From assembly GCA_019722365.1 (NCBI GenBank), contig JADFUC010001708.1:31348-95347 (forward strand): DNA of 64,000 nt, in the 5' to 3' direction. Made by a program: the position numbers and the translations under genes. The notes beneath the pieces are model-generated. The model did not search any database. It saw nothing but the letters and a program-made list of their open reading frames with translations, and was not told the origin of the DNA. Below are positions 24,726-35,061 of this stretch, piece after piece (the stretch's first letter is position 1; the number at the start of each line of letters is the position of its first letter). This stretch comes from Lithospermum erythrorhizon (lineage: Eukaryota; Streptophyta; Magnoliopsida; Boraginales; Boraginaceae).

Positions 24726-24740
24726 TGGTATCGGAGAACT
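24726..24740 (+). promoter_or_regulatory. Copia B primer-binding site (tRNA-iMet)
   Basis: 'TTGGTATCGGAGAAC' follows the LTR by one or two bases. The plant consensus is TGGTATCAGAGC. Confidence 0.8.
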
Positions 24741-24786
24741 TGGTTGAAGAGCTTTGAGAGTGCAGATATAGTTTATACGAAATTCA

Positions 24787-25540
24787 ATGGCAGAAATGCA
24801 GAAGGTGTATCGACGTATCTTTGTAGATAAATTCGATGGGGTTGATTTAAGCCCATTGGAAGATGAACATGGAGGATTATTTATGGGAAGAAGCTTAAAA
24901 GCAGCCTTTAGGCGAGAAGCCACTTAAATATGGAGATTGAAGAGTGGGAGCAGGCTAGATAGACAAGTCTTAGGTATAGTGAAGACCGTGCTTGTCCCAG
25001 AAGCGTTGTTACTGATATGGCAAAGGAGACCACGACAAAGGGCTTGATGATAGCTTTGTCGAGTTATATCGAAACCATCCGCCAACAATAAAGATACCGT
25101 TTGATGAAACAGCCCCATTTTAAACCCGAGGATGTCGATGAATACTCCGATTCTTTAGAGCACATAATGATTTCAATAGTTTGATAAATCGGGTTGTCTC
25201 TTGTTGAGGTTAACTTAGAATAAATTACAAGCATTGATACTATTGGCATCTTTGCGGATAGTTGGGAGCCGATGAGAATTTGCTTGTGAGTAGTTTAGTC
25301 GGGAATGAGAAGTTGCGAGGCAAGGTGAGGTAGAAGAAGCGATGTGCGTAGAAGTTCGAATGATGGAGTTGAGAAAGGTTACTGCGTTGAATGTAGACGG
25401 GGGGTAGGAACTATGATCAAAGGCGACAAAGAATAAATGGAGGTCAAAGTCGAGAGGGAAGAGTAAGTCGAAGTTTGGAGGGCCGTACTGCTTGAGTCTT
25501 TGAGGATGTGGCGAGGCGGTCACATGTTGCGGCCGTCACA
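24787..25540 (+). pseudogene. Copia B gag
   Basis: Starts with ATG at 24787 ('MAEMQKVYRRIFVDKFDGVD'), where K-F-D-G is the usual start of Copia gag. Later frames give 'MIALSSYIETIR', 'EDVDEYSDSLEHIMISI' and a glycine/arginine-rich run. No intact CCHC knuckle found. At least four frame interruptions. Confidence 0.65.
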
Positions 25541-25599
25541 GGCATACGGTAGTCGAGAGGGCAACAAGAGCGATGTGAATGTTGTTGATGACTATGCGG

Positions 25600-25770
25600 A
25601 TGCTCTACTCTTGTCTGTTGATTGCTCAATAAATTCTTGGATTCTTGATTCAGGAGCATCGTTTCATCTTCCTTGTTCGAGGATATAATGTTGAATTATA
25701 TGGTTGGAGATTATGGGACGGTTCATCTTGCTAACGGTGAGCCGCTGAAGATTGAAGGTATGGGAGATGT
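25600..25770 (+). pseudogene. Copia B protease region
   Basis: The frame 25500-25688 ends in 'NSWILDSGASFHLPCSR', the D-S-G-A active site of Copia aspartic proteases that would cut the polyprotein. After a shift, 'DYGTVHLANGEPLKIEGMGD' follows, the normal downstream strand. Short but unambiguous. Confidence 0.85.
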
Positions 25771-26159
25771 AGACGGAAGGCTGTCGAATGGTTCTACACG
25801 GAAGTTGACTAAAGTGAGGCATGCGAAGTTGGTGAAGAGCTTGATTCTTTGAGTCGGTGGATGAGGATGGTTACTTGAGCAGCGTTCGGTGAAGGCAAGC
25901 TGGAAGGTAGCTCGAGGTGCGATAGTAGCCCGAGGTCGAAGATACTACGTACCTTGGAAGTTCTCAAATGACTATAGGCTAGCATTGATAGTTCGAGAAG
26001 GCGATGTTGTGGCCTTGACGATTGGGCCATGGCGAAAGGTATGGCTTCTTTGTTTCAAAATAATGTGATACTGAGCTCAAATGCATTGTCATCGTATGCG
26101 TGAGCTGCGTTACGAGAGCGAGAAGAAAGTCGGTTTGCTAAAGCTGGCGTTGAGCCGAA

Positions 26160-26475
26160 AATACGAGAGGCTTGAGTTGGATTCTGCAGATGTTTGGGGA
26201 CTACTGTTTTGTTGGTTCTGTGGGAGGTTCATCATATTATGTAACCTTCATTGATGATGCGACGAGAAAAGTTTGGGTTTATTTTCTGAAGAATAAATCC
26301 GAAGTGTATGCAGTCTTCAAGAAATGGAGAGCTATGGTTGAGAATGAGACAGGGCTGAGAGTGAAGTGTTTGAGATCCGACAATGGGGGTGAATCTGAGA
26401 TGGATTTCAAACAATATTGTCTTGAATGGAATAAGGATCTTGAAGACTATTCGGGGAGCATGACAAAAGCGGAAT
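26160..26475 (+). pseudogene. Copia B integrase core
   Basis: The frame 26172-26507 carries 'SVGGSSYYVTFIDDATRKVW', 'VYFLKNKSEVYAVFKKW' and 'LRSDNGGE', two catalytic Asp regions of the DDE core. The upstream zinc-binding H/C half lies in broken frames from about 25840. The third acidic residue region after 26400 is scrambled. Integrase joins cDNA to host DNA. Confidence 0.88.
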
Positions 26476-27269
26476 ACACGAGGAGGATGAGCAGGGACGT
26501 TGAATGAGCGTGCGAAGTATGAGGTTCTGGCTGTGGTTTACCAAGCGTTACAGGCGGATCTGTCAATCTGGTACGCTGTGATAAGCAGAGGACCTTTAGT
26601 CCTCACGAATTCGAGAATTCGAAGAGAAACAGGAGTTCTAAGAAGGTAAATTATTCTTTCACAGAAAGTATTTGATTGTTTAAGCGTATGTTCATATTTG
26701 ATGCAAATGCTAGAAATAAGCTTGAAGCTAAAATCTAATATTTGCTCTTTGGATATGTGGAAGCCTTGACCGAGATGGGATACATGTTCTATGATTTGAA
26801 GAAACTTAGGAAGATCATTGAAGCAGAATGTAGTCTTCAATGAGCAGTGTTATACAAAGGCAGACGAATGTGTTAGAGGAGAAAGAAGTGGACGGAGAAG
26901 TCCTGGCCCAAAATACCGGCGAAGTCAAGTGCGCGAGGAGAAGGCGCATGACTCGGTTCCTTCCAAATGGCATGTCTAGATCGTACCCACAACTCCCCAA
27001 TCAACACGAAGATCCTTTTGGCGATATGCCACGCTTTAGAGATGGGTTCGAGAAGGAGGGGAGGCGATGAGTCGATGTTAACATTTCATTCGTGATCAGC
27101 GGGGAAGAGATAGTCCCACGATGATCAAGATGTAAAGAGACACACGGTCTCGGAAGAAGTATCAGGTGTTAGAAAACCAACTCGGAGGTATTGCTCTGCT
27201 AACTACACGTTAGCGTAGCCCGAGCACATTGAATTATGTCAGCAGTACAATGTGATGAAGCGTCGAGTG

Positions 27270-27960
27270 GGAGTTAGCGATGAAAGGAGATGGAGTCATT
27301 GTTGAAAAACATGACATGGGGTAGTAAGACCGCTAGGAAGCTTGAGGAAAGAATGTGCTGAGAATAAATGAATTCTGTCGAATCGAGGAGGCAGGGATGG
27401 AAGCAAAGCGCTATAAACTCGTTTAGTTTGTGAGGATTCCAGCAGAGGGAAGGGAGTGACTACAGAATATTCTCACCCGTAGTCGAGCTTTGTGACAATC
27501 GGAAGCTGATTAAGGATTTGTAGTGAGAGATGATCTGCGCCCGTCGGATGGATGTAAGCTAGCGTTCTTACATGGTGATCTAGATGAAGAGTTATTCATG
27601 AAAACAGCTTGAGCTTTGAGGTTAGAGGAAGAAGATTTGAGTGCAAACTTGAGGAAGAGCTTATGCGGCTTGAAAGCAAGCTCCGAGGGAGTGGAATATT
27701 TTTGTGATAACTTTATCAAGGTTGAAGTTTGTAAGTTGTGAGACAGGCCAGTAACGTGCATAAGAAAGTTTCAAAAAGATTATGTTATCTTTACTTAACT
27801 TTATGTTGATGATAATTGATTGTGGGGCTGATTTGCGAAAGGTGAACATCTTTGAAGAAAGAGTTCGGTGGGATTTGCGATGAAGGACCTAGGTGAAGCA
27901 AATTACAGGGGATGAGAATGTCGAGATGGAGTTCTACGAGATTGACCTGAAGAATACACG
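27270..27960 (+). pseudogene. Copia B reverse transcriptase
   Basis: 'LAFLHGDLDEELFMK' at about 27555-27605, 'LRKSLCGLKAS' near 27650-27685 and the catalytic YVDD codons at 27802-27813 identify the RT. Upstream, 'MKGDGVIVEK' is a distorted form of the usual 'M-K-D-E-M-x-S-L' start. Frames change between each block. Confidence 0.85.
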
Positions 27961-28279
27961 AAGAAGGTAATCAGCGATTGACATCTTTGGATCTGGCTGT
28001 AAGTACCCGTTAGCTGCTCATTTTCAATTATCGGTACAACATTCACTTGAGACTGAAGATGATTTAGAGTATATGGATAAGGTGCCTTATCTTACCAAAT
28101 TAGGTAGTCTTATGTATCTTATGGTGTGCGCGGACGATATTGCACATCTTTATTAGGAGTTGTCGGTAGATATATGCAACCCGGGGAAAAGAACATTGGG
28201 AAGGCTGTGAAGTGGATTTTGAGATACAGATGGTAGTCTTTGAAAAATCCTTATGTTTCAGTAAATCTAGTAATAAGGG

Positions 28280-28640
28280 TTAATTAGGGATATGTGAATC
28301 TTGATAACGATTGGTAACGTTGATAGTAGAAAGTCTAGTGGATGTATTCACGTTTGGGGAGTCTTTGCTATTAGCTGGAGATCGAAGTTGCAACCGATAG
28401 TAGCATTGTCTAGTTGTGAGGCAGAGTATGTTGCTATGGCGGAAGCCGTGAAAGAGATGATTTGGTTGCAGACTTTCTTGGAAAGAGCGAATCTTGGTAT
28501 GGATGTAACATGTCTTGTGATAGTCGGAGTGCGATTTATGCGGCTAAAAATCCGTGTTTCATGCGAGGACAAAGCACATAGGGGCGAGGTTCCATTTCAT
28601 ACGTTACGTATTGGAGAAGCGGGATCACGAGAGAAAGCAG
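28280..28640 (+). pseudogene. Copia B RNase H
   Basis: The frame 28301-28651 has 'VDSRKSSGCIHVWGVFAISW', 'RSKLQPIVALSSCEAEYVAM' and 'KEMIWLQTFLE'. The catalytic E of 'SSCEAEY' is kept. The 'CDSQSAIYAAKNP' block after 28510 is shifted by one base. Confidence 0.88.
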
Positions 28641-28790
28641 CCCGAGATTAGGAGATCGAAATGCAGTGATATGTTTACAAAGTTGTAAGCAGGGAGAAGC
28701 TGAAGTTGTGTTAAACCGGTTAACCCGGAATGATAGCTCGAAGAGTCTTCTTCGCGAGTGGAGGTCTTGAAGGCGGTGATTTGAAAAGGC

Positions 28791-28800
28791 CAAGTGGGAG
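28791..28800 (+). promoter_or_regulatory. Copia B polypurine tract
   Basis: 'CAAGTGGGAG', two bases before the right LTR. Confidence 0.8.
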
Positions 28801-28802
28801 AT

Positions 28803-29391
28803 TGTTGAAGGAATTTTCAAGTGTTTGAAGGTGCGAGGATCGAGAGGACCACAATCCCGAGACCCGGGGGTCTCGATGGGGGCTCGATGCAGTGTGAGCC
28901 GGTCGTATGGAGCCCATCGAGGCCATCGAGACGAGGTCCCGATGGGTCTCGATAGAAAATGATTCAATGGCATAAAAGAGGGTTTAGGTCATAAACTTTC
29001 TTTAATCCAAAATTCCAATTTTTCTCTCGATTTTCCAATTGTTCCAAAGTTGTCTAGAGTTGTTCTCTACTTGATTAGTATCATTTGTATATCAGTTTAA
29101 GCTAAATCTAGTGTGTAGATTTGTCATTGAGAATACTAGATTATAAAGTATTACTCAATTGGAGAAGCTTAGTTTGATAGGACTTTGTAACCGATGGATC
29201 AATGAGTTCATTTAGTTGATTTACAGCCCAGCCAACATAGCGTACCTTGAGGAGCACTTGTATAAGGTCGGTGTTATTTACTTTTCGGTATTTTCAATTG
29301 TGTGCATTCGATTACATTGAAATATTAGACTCGTAAGTTTGAGTGTTGATATATTTGTTTGAATTATATACGTGTTTAAATTACCCCGACA
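28803..29391 (+). repeat. Copia B 3' LTR
   Basis: TGTTGAAGGAATTTTC...CCCCGACA, 589 bp. Matches the left LTR with scattered indels, and is followed by AAAGA. Confidence 0.9.
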
Positions 29392-29396
29392 AAAGA
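29392..29396. repeat. Right target duplication of Copia B (AAAGA)
   Basis: Exact partner of 24133-24137. Confidence 0.9.
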
Positions 29397-29800
29397 CCGA
29401 GGAGGCAAATAGAAGTATGGAGCCAACTTTTGCAAATTATCATAGGATACTAGGACATCCATTAAAAATGCCATATATTCAAAGAAGCGGTGATGAACCT
29501 TGCAAGAAAAGGGGCAATTACCTTGGAGGAAGACAAGGTCTCTTCAGCCACATAACCACCGCCGTCGTCCGGCCAAGGAGAGCGGACATTGGTCGCGTAA
29601 GGATGAAATGTAAACCTTGTAAAGGTTCTGAGGATGGTTGAAAAAATTGAATGAGGCATTGGGAACACGAGGGATCAAAGGGCGATGATTACCCGATTTG
29701 GCTTCGGGCGTCTGAAAGATTTCCAATGGTGAGAATAAATGCGAATTTGTTAAATGGGTTGTGAAAAAAACTAGAGAGAGGAAAAGAACATATCCATTTG
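29397..29800 (+). pseudogene. Retrotransposon gag/pol fragment, right piece
   Basis: Continues the frame left at 24137: 'TEEANRSMEPTFANYHRILG' then 'HPLK', and after a shift 'LARKGAITLEEDKVSSAT'. Plant Gypsy-like gag/pol proteins have a 'YHR-x3-HP' zinc-like segment followed by 'L-A-x-K-G-x-I-x-L-D/E-x-D'. Farther on, 'VKKTRERKRTYPF' is a basic linker. No protease or RT block follows before the MULE region, so this is an old fragment. Confidence 0.5.
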
Positions 29801-30700
29801 AGCAAGACAAAGGTCTCGAAGCTCACCGAGGAGGATGTCCATAGAAGTATACAAATTTCCTTGAGGTCATGAAAGTAGACCTCGCAGTGCGGGCGAGGAC
29901 ATCCGTGTCCCGAGGAATGAGTTGGGAATCGTGTGGTAGAAGAGCATCCATATCTGCATTTGGAGGATAAGCCAGATTCATTGGATGATCAAAGGCTTGA
30001 AGCCCAAAAGCAATCGTCACATGCATTTAACTACTTGTTTATTGAATCCAATAAACTTGATAACAATGCTGCTTCAGATATCCTAGCATATTGGGAATGT
30101 GAACTCTATTGTAATCTGATTGGTGTGGACATGTGTTGGATAACTTGAGAGAATGCATCGAAATAACAAATTGAATGTGCTAGAGATATGCTGAGCTTTT
30201 GTTTGGTAACTTTGTTCCTTTTACATTTCTTATATGTAGTAATTTAATGTACTAACAACCTCAGTTCTTCCCTTTTTTGTAGATTAATTACGGAGAGGAT
30301 GGGGAAGGATGTAGGTTGTTGTCGAGGCTTCTGTGAAGTCACGTCCCTCCGTGAGGTGGGATGAGGTGAAGGTCGCAAAGGCTATGGAGCAAGTGGATGA
30401 GATCGTTGGATTCTTAAGCGATGGGCGTTAGGATCACCAAGGAGAGAAAAGGAGATGATGGACGGGTTCCTCCGCCGGCCCGTTGCATGCCCCATGGATA
30501 AGGTACAAAGTTACACGTTGATCCAAATAATATAAATCTTAAGTATTGGTTAATATTGTCGTGGTATGCAAATTTTGTGTATTGTTCAAAATAGCTTAAA
30601 TATTCAATCTTGGTTGTAAAAATCACATTCAACACGTTGGTGGTATAGTTTAAATAATACACTAACTAGTAATAATAAGTGAGCATCCATTAAGAGCTCA
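29801..30700. other. Unassigned region between gag fragment and MULE end
   Basis: A 71-codon frame (29933-30148, plus) and a readable stretch near 30310-30420 ('VRWDEVKVAKAMEQVDEIVG') look protein-like, but I do not recognise them. They could be exons of a gene carried by the MULE or remains of the gag-pol fragment. Confidence 0.35.
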
Positions 30701-30749
30701 ATAATATCCATATGTACCTTGTGGTGGTATCGACCTATTTTTTATGCTT

Positions 30750-31615
30750 GTAATACATGAATGAAACACGACAACATGTAAAACATTAGTTCTCATGATG
30801 TGGTATTGATTAAGTTACAATACATTTGTGTTAGATATGTACTTTTATTATGTTCTATGCTCATACATGTATTATTGTAAACTGGAATACACATAGAACA
30901 AATACAATGGTATCCATGCCATCAAAGTTCAATATTGTTTAGGATACAATCGAATAAATAATTGTGGGATTACTTTCTCCTGATAAGGTTGTTTAATTTA
31001 TTTGTTTAAACTTTATCAAGTTCCTGGTGTTGATGGGAAATTCGCATTTGTAGATATCCTATGTCTATGTAACTTCAAATAATAATATGTTGTAATGTAT
31101 AGTTGGATAGAATCGTGTATAGGTCAATATTCTGTTCTAGGAGATCAGTTGGGAGAACAAAAAAACAGTTTCATGCTAATTAGTTCACATTTGTGTCAAA
31201 GTTTTGAGTGAATGTGGTTGATATTCATCTTCAAATCAGTATTACTTTCCTTCCAAAAATCCTACCTTAAAAACAGTTCTTAGATTCTTTCTTTATATCT
31301 CCATCTTAACGTATGACAAGAAGTTAAATTCAAAGTCTTAAGAACATTGCAATAAAATATAAAGTTATGGATGTTATGTATTACAGTCTGCATATGAGGC
31401 AGGTTACTTGTAATAAATTGATTTGAATAATACTTATAATACATAGATGAAACACGACAACATAATACATTAGTTTTCATGAGGTGGTATTGATTGGTTA
31501 CAATACGCTTGTGTTAGCTATGTACTTCTATTATGTTTCTATACCCGGCCATATATTATAAATGCATGGAATACACATAGAACAAATACCATGGTATCAT
31601 ACGTAAACGGTAATC
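30750..31615. repeat. MULE left subterminal repeats (two copies, ~680 bp apart)
   Basis: 'GAAACACGACAACAT', 'CATTAGTT-TCATGA-GTGGTA', 'TGTGTTAG-TATGTACTT' and 'GAATACACATAGAACAAATA' occur in the same order at 30760-30910 and 31440-31590. Confidence 0.7.
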
Positions 31616-31619
31616 CCTT

Positions 31620-32990
31620 TATAGGTTATGATAATTTATGTGACTAACATAAAGTGTTTTCAATTGGCAGTGCCAAAGCATGTTGCCCGTTGCAAATCCC
31701 AAATAGATGCCTACGAAGATGCATGGAAGTTGAACAGTCGTCCTTGAAACCTCAAGAAAGAAGCCCCAGGCTGACGAGATGATGTTGGCCAGGTATTGTT
31801 GGTCACGAAAAAGAATGTGATGGAAAAAATGATAATATCACACAAACGTATGAGACGGAGTAAAAGTAGCGGTATACGTTTGTTAGTTTCAAGCCCATTT
31901 ACATTTCTACTAATACATTGTTAGCTTGACGGTAAGCGGTAGAATTGGGGATTGACAAGACCAGTTTTACAAAATGGATACCCAAATTCTAAACAGCCGA
32001 TTGCACAGGTCGAGCCAAACTCCATCTCGAAGAAATTGACGTACAACATATGTAGAAATACTTGCTGTAACATTTACCTCTTTAATATTAGGGTCCCATT
32101 AATTAATTGTAGTTTCACTTGTAGATGGTGGAGAAAAGCCCTGAAAATTTATCTGAGGACTCATAACTGTCGGAAAATCTTGACATCTCGGATCTAGGTA
32201 GCTCGTTGTCAAAAGCGCATAATTTAGGAAACAAAAGGGAACAAATGTAGGTCCGGAATACTTTGGGTTATGTCATAAATATTATGTCGTGCTAAGATTT
32301 AGTGGGTATTGTAATAATACAAGAATTGGGTAATGTACTAGCTATTAGATCATGATAATTACATTCGGGGGTTGTAATAGTATAATTAATCTCTATTATA
32401 TGTTTCCATTTATGTGGTATCATTAAAGCTGGTATGTCGTACTTGATTCTCGATGCTATGGTATCACGTTCGTTCTTAACAATATGTAAAATACCCTAAG
32501 CGTGATGTTGTACCATACTTGATTGTCTATCTGATCGAGCCGATAAAGATCACAGGGAAGAGCGATATAGATAGTGATGTGACTCGGCGAATCACCGTTA
32601 CAAAACATTAAAGAAGGCCGGTGATTATGGGTACATGTTGAGTAGAGATCTTTAGTAGTGGAAATGATTTGGAATCTGATACCAAATGCAGCAAGAATTA
32701 CATGGTGTAGATGTGAGGACTCACATTGATACGAGGAAGATGAAGCCAAACATAAATTTATGGCTTGGTGAGCTATTTCGAATGCGTGGATTGGGAGAAA
32801 ACATATGGATATTGAAAGCTTGGAATATGTAAGTTCAATATTTGTATGTTATTTAATTCTGCAATACACCGCAATAGTCTGATGGTATCCACTACGTGCG
32901 CTAATAATCTCATATTTAGTCGTCGATGGTATTTCTACGAGTAATGTAAAAGTTTCAAATTAGTGACAACAGCATTTCTGAGATGTAATA
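31620..32990 (+). other. Possible exons of the Ulp1-side gene of the MULE; not recognised
   Basis: Short open stretches between AT-rich blocks look exon-like, for example 'ENLSEDS' and 'NLDISDLGSSLSKAHNLG' near 32135-32225 and 'RKMKPNINLWLGELFRMRG' near 32735-32800, the latter followed by 'ATATGTAAGT' like a splice donor. No domain is recognised. Orientation agrees with the Ulp1 motif downstream. Confidence 0.3.
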
Positions 32991-32999
32991 GACATTTGT

Positions 33000-33130
33000 T
33001 TCTTTTAGAGTACCGATCCACGCAATAAACCCCAAGCACTATGTATGCTTTGTGGTAAACTTAGAAGATAAAAGTACGAGTACTTGGCCAGTACAGAAAG
33101 TAGTTCTGTGAGGACATCCAAGAATGGAGC
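33000..33130 (+). pseudogene. Ulp1/SENP-like C48 protease catalytic fragment
   Basis: After an AG acceptor-like site, the plus strand reads 'VPIHAINPKHYVCFVVN' and, after a one-base shift, 'KYEYLASTES'. This is the core of C48 cysteine proteases, where 'V-P-I-x(n)-H-W/Y-x-L/C' supplies the catalytic His and 'Y-L-D-S' the Asp. The Asp position reads Ala here. A weak 'SDC' near 33605-33615 could be the catalytic Cys region but is not convincing. Ulp1 domains carried by plant MULEs (Kaonashi type) are known, which fits the neighbouring transposase. Confidence 0.45.
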
Positions 33131-33349
33131 ATAGAATGGTTCTGTCGTCATGAATTGCTTCTGAGGGCAATATATTGTTAAAGGTCGGCATGATTTTGTT
33201 ATACTGACACCAAGGCATTGAATGGTGCAAATAAAAGTAATTTTAGAGAATAATACTTCATATAGTGGTATTTCATGGGCGGCCCAACTACATATGACAA
33301 CATCAAATTAAAAAAAATGATGAATTAATTATCGTGAGTAGAATCTTTA

Positions 33350-35056
33350 TGTTGCGAACAATCTACATGTTTAAAACACATTGTTCAGCTTCAAATGCTA
33401 GTCTCAAGGTTGAACATCAATCGACTTTGCTCCCTCACCAAATCAGGTATGGCCAGCTTCTTGAACTTCAAAGACAAGTCATACTCTTCCTCTATGTCTA
33501 CAGGAAAAACAGACAAAATACACCAAAAATAAGACATCGAAGTTAAGAAGAGTTTATAAAATTACTATAAATACTTCCTTCTCTACCAAGAGCGGATGAA
33601 CATTGACAGTGATTGTACAACATTGAACTTCTGAAGTGCGTAATCTTATCATTTGTAGCGCGCCCGAAAAAGGGAATGAAGGGTGTTAACACAATGCTCT
33701 CATTTATAACATACCGATATTATGCATTAGACTAATAATACCGCAATATGGTAGAACGTGGTATTAATGGTTTCGCAACTTGATACCGTATGCGAGCATT
33801 GAGTGGGATTACAGACAGAATAATATGTATAGATGGGAAATAAAGACTAACCTTTATACCAATGTCGCATAATTCGAGTAGAACTTGCGGATAATAGCAT
33901 AAGCGTGTGCCAAGGCCGGCAGGTGTTGTTATAAAGGCGAACATAGCCGACCATGTGTAGAAGGAATAACTTCTTTTTAGACATGCATTATTTCTAAACA
34001 AGGTTTTGCAGAACTACGTCCATCGGCCTATAATAAACTCATTTGGAACAGTCCTGCAAAACTCATTGTTGCCAAATGCACCATATACCTCCATAGCCCT
34101 CAAAACATGCCGGCAGCATCAACCGTTGATTCTCGAAAAAATAGCGGGGAACATTCTGATATAAGATATCTCCATATACAGTCTCTTCCTCTCAAACTAA
34201 AGTCCTCTGAAGACCATTTTGTTTTCCAATGACTGAACAAAGTCAATTTCTGAGGGAATCGCTAAAATCCATAGTTTCTGATTGACACAATAAATAAAGT
34301 GAATCTTATAAAAAGCAGAATGCAAATGGTCAGTTCGGTATTAGTATAAGCTAAAACAATTATCGTACCTGTAACTAGAAATGTATATTTCTCCACATCA
34401 AATGTCTTAGAGGTTGACCACAAAGAAAATCATGCGAAAATAACATATAGAATTAGATAAATCACGTGTTGAAGAAATATAATCGAGAGCAGCCAAAACT
34501 AATACCTTAGTATAAGTCATATGGCGGTAAATAACATATAGAATTAGAGTGATGCGGTATAGTTCATAAAATTTTAAGATTTGGAAAGTTGTTCGCGAGA
34601 ATTGTGTTACGCATGTAGTGTACCTATTTTGCTCATTCAACGAAGATCATCAAGAAGTGCTGAAAGTTATGCAACAGTTCGGACGCATCGTAGACGGTTT
34701 AGGTAATAGCGGGCAAATGCATTGGATTGCTTTCGCTATTTGAGTTATTGTTTTAATGCCTTGATAATGCATCCTTCACCCATGCAGAAGACCATTGCTT
34801 CCGAAAGTTATATATGAAGGAAAGCGAGAGTATGATGGGAGATGGCTTCCCGTTAAAAGCAGAGTGAGCGTTCGGCGCCATCGAACTCAAATTCGGACTA
34901 CGAATCGACATGTCTAATCAAATGATTTAGAAAATCAAGAAGAGTAGAAATGACTAAAGAACTAAGCGCTTTCAGCATTTTTGATCAATGTGCCGGGAAC
35001 ACAAGCATGGAAATCTTGAGGAAGAATTTCTCGAATAGAAAGCATGATGGGGAGCT
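33350..35056 (-). pseudogene. FAR1-type MULE transposase, C-terminal half
   Basis: Reading minus from 35056: 'AIREILPQDFHACVPG' after the insertion point, corresponding to the FAR1 'A-I-x-x-V-F-P-x-T-x-H-x-x-C' stretch, then 'YNFRKQWSSAWVKDA' near 34770-34820, matching 'L-Y-x-x-R-x-x-W'. Around 34020-34110, across a shift, come 'CRHVLRAMEVYG' and 'EFIIGRW', the end of the SWIM zinc finger (C-x-H) and the 'I-x-x-R-W-T' motif. A further conserved-looking run 'LSLKFKKLAIPDLV' lies near 33440. In its family this protein cuts and joins DNA; this copy is broken. Confidence 0.7.
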
Positions 35057-35061
35057 TGATC
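35057..35061. repeat. Left target duplication of the chromovirus (TGATC)
   Basis: Recurs exactly at 44301-44305. The site falls in the codons of the transposase 'TDQ' motif. Confidence 0.88.

Larger units (their letters stand above)
24138..29391 (+). mobile_element. Ty1/Copia retrotransposon B, complete but degraded, 5.25 kb
   Basis: Both LTRs (586 and 589 bp), a tRNA-iMet primer site, gag, protease, integrase, RT, RNase H in Copia order, a purine tract and a perfect AAAGA duplication are all visible. The element is therefore structurally complete. It inserted into an older retrotransposon gag fragment. The polyprotein is broken by many stops and shifts, so it is not autonomous as read. Confidence 0.92.

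Noticed and set aside
28536..28973. 145-codon minus-strand frame over the Copia B 3' end
   Set aside because: Antisense to the RNase H and the palindrome-rich LTR start. No independent motif.
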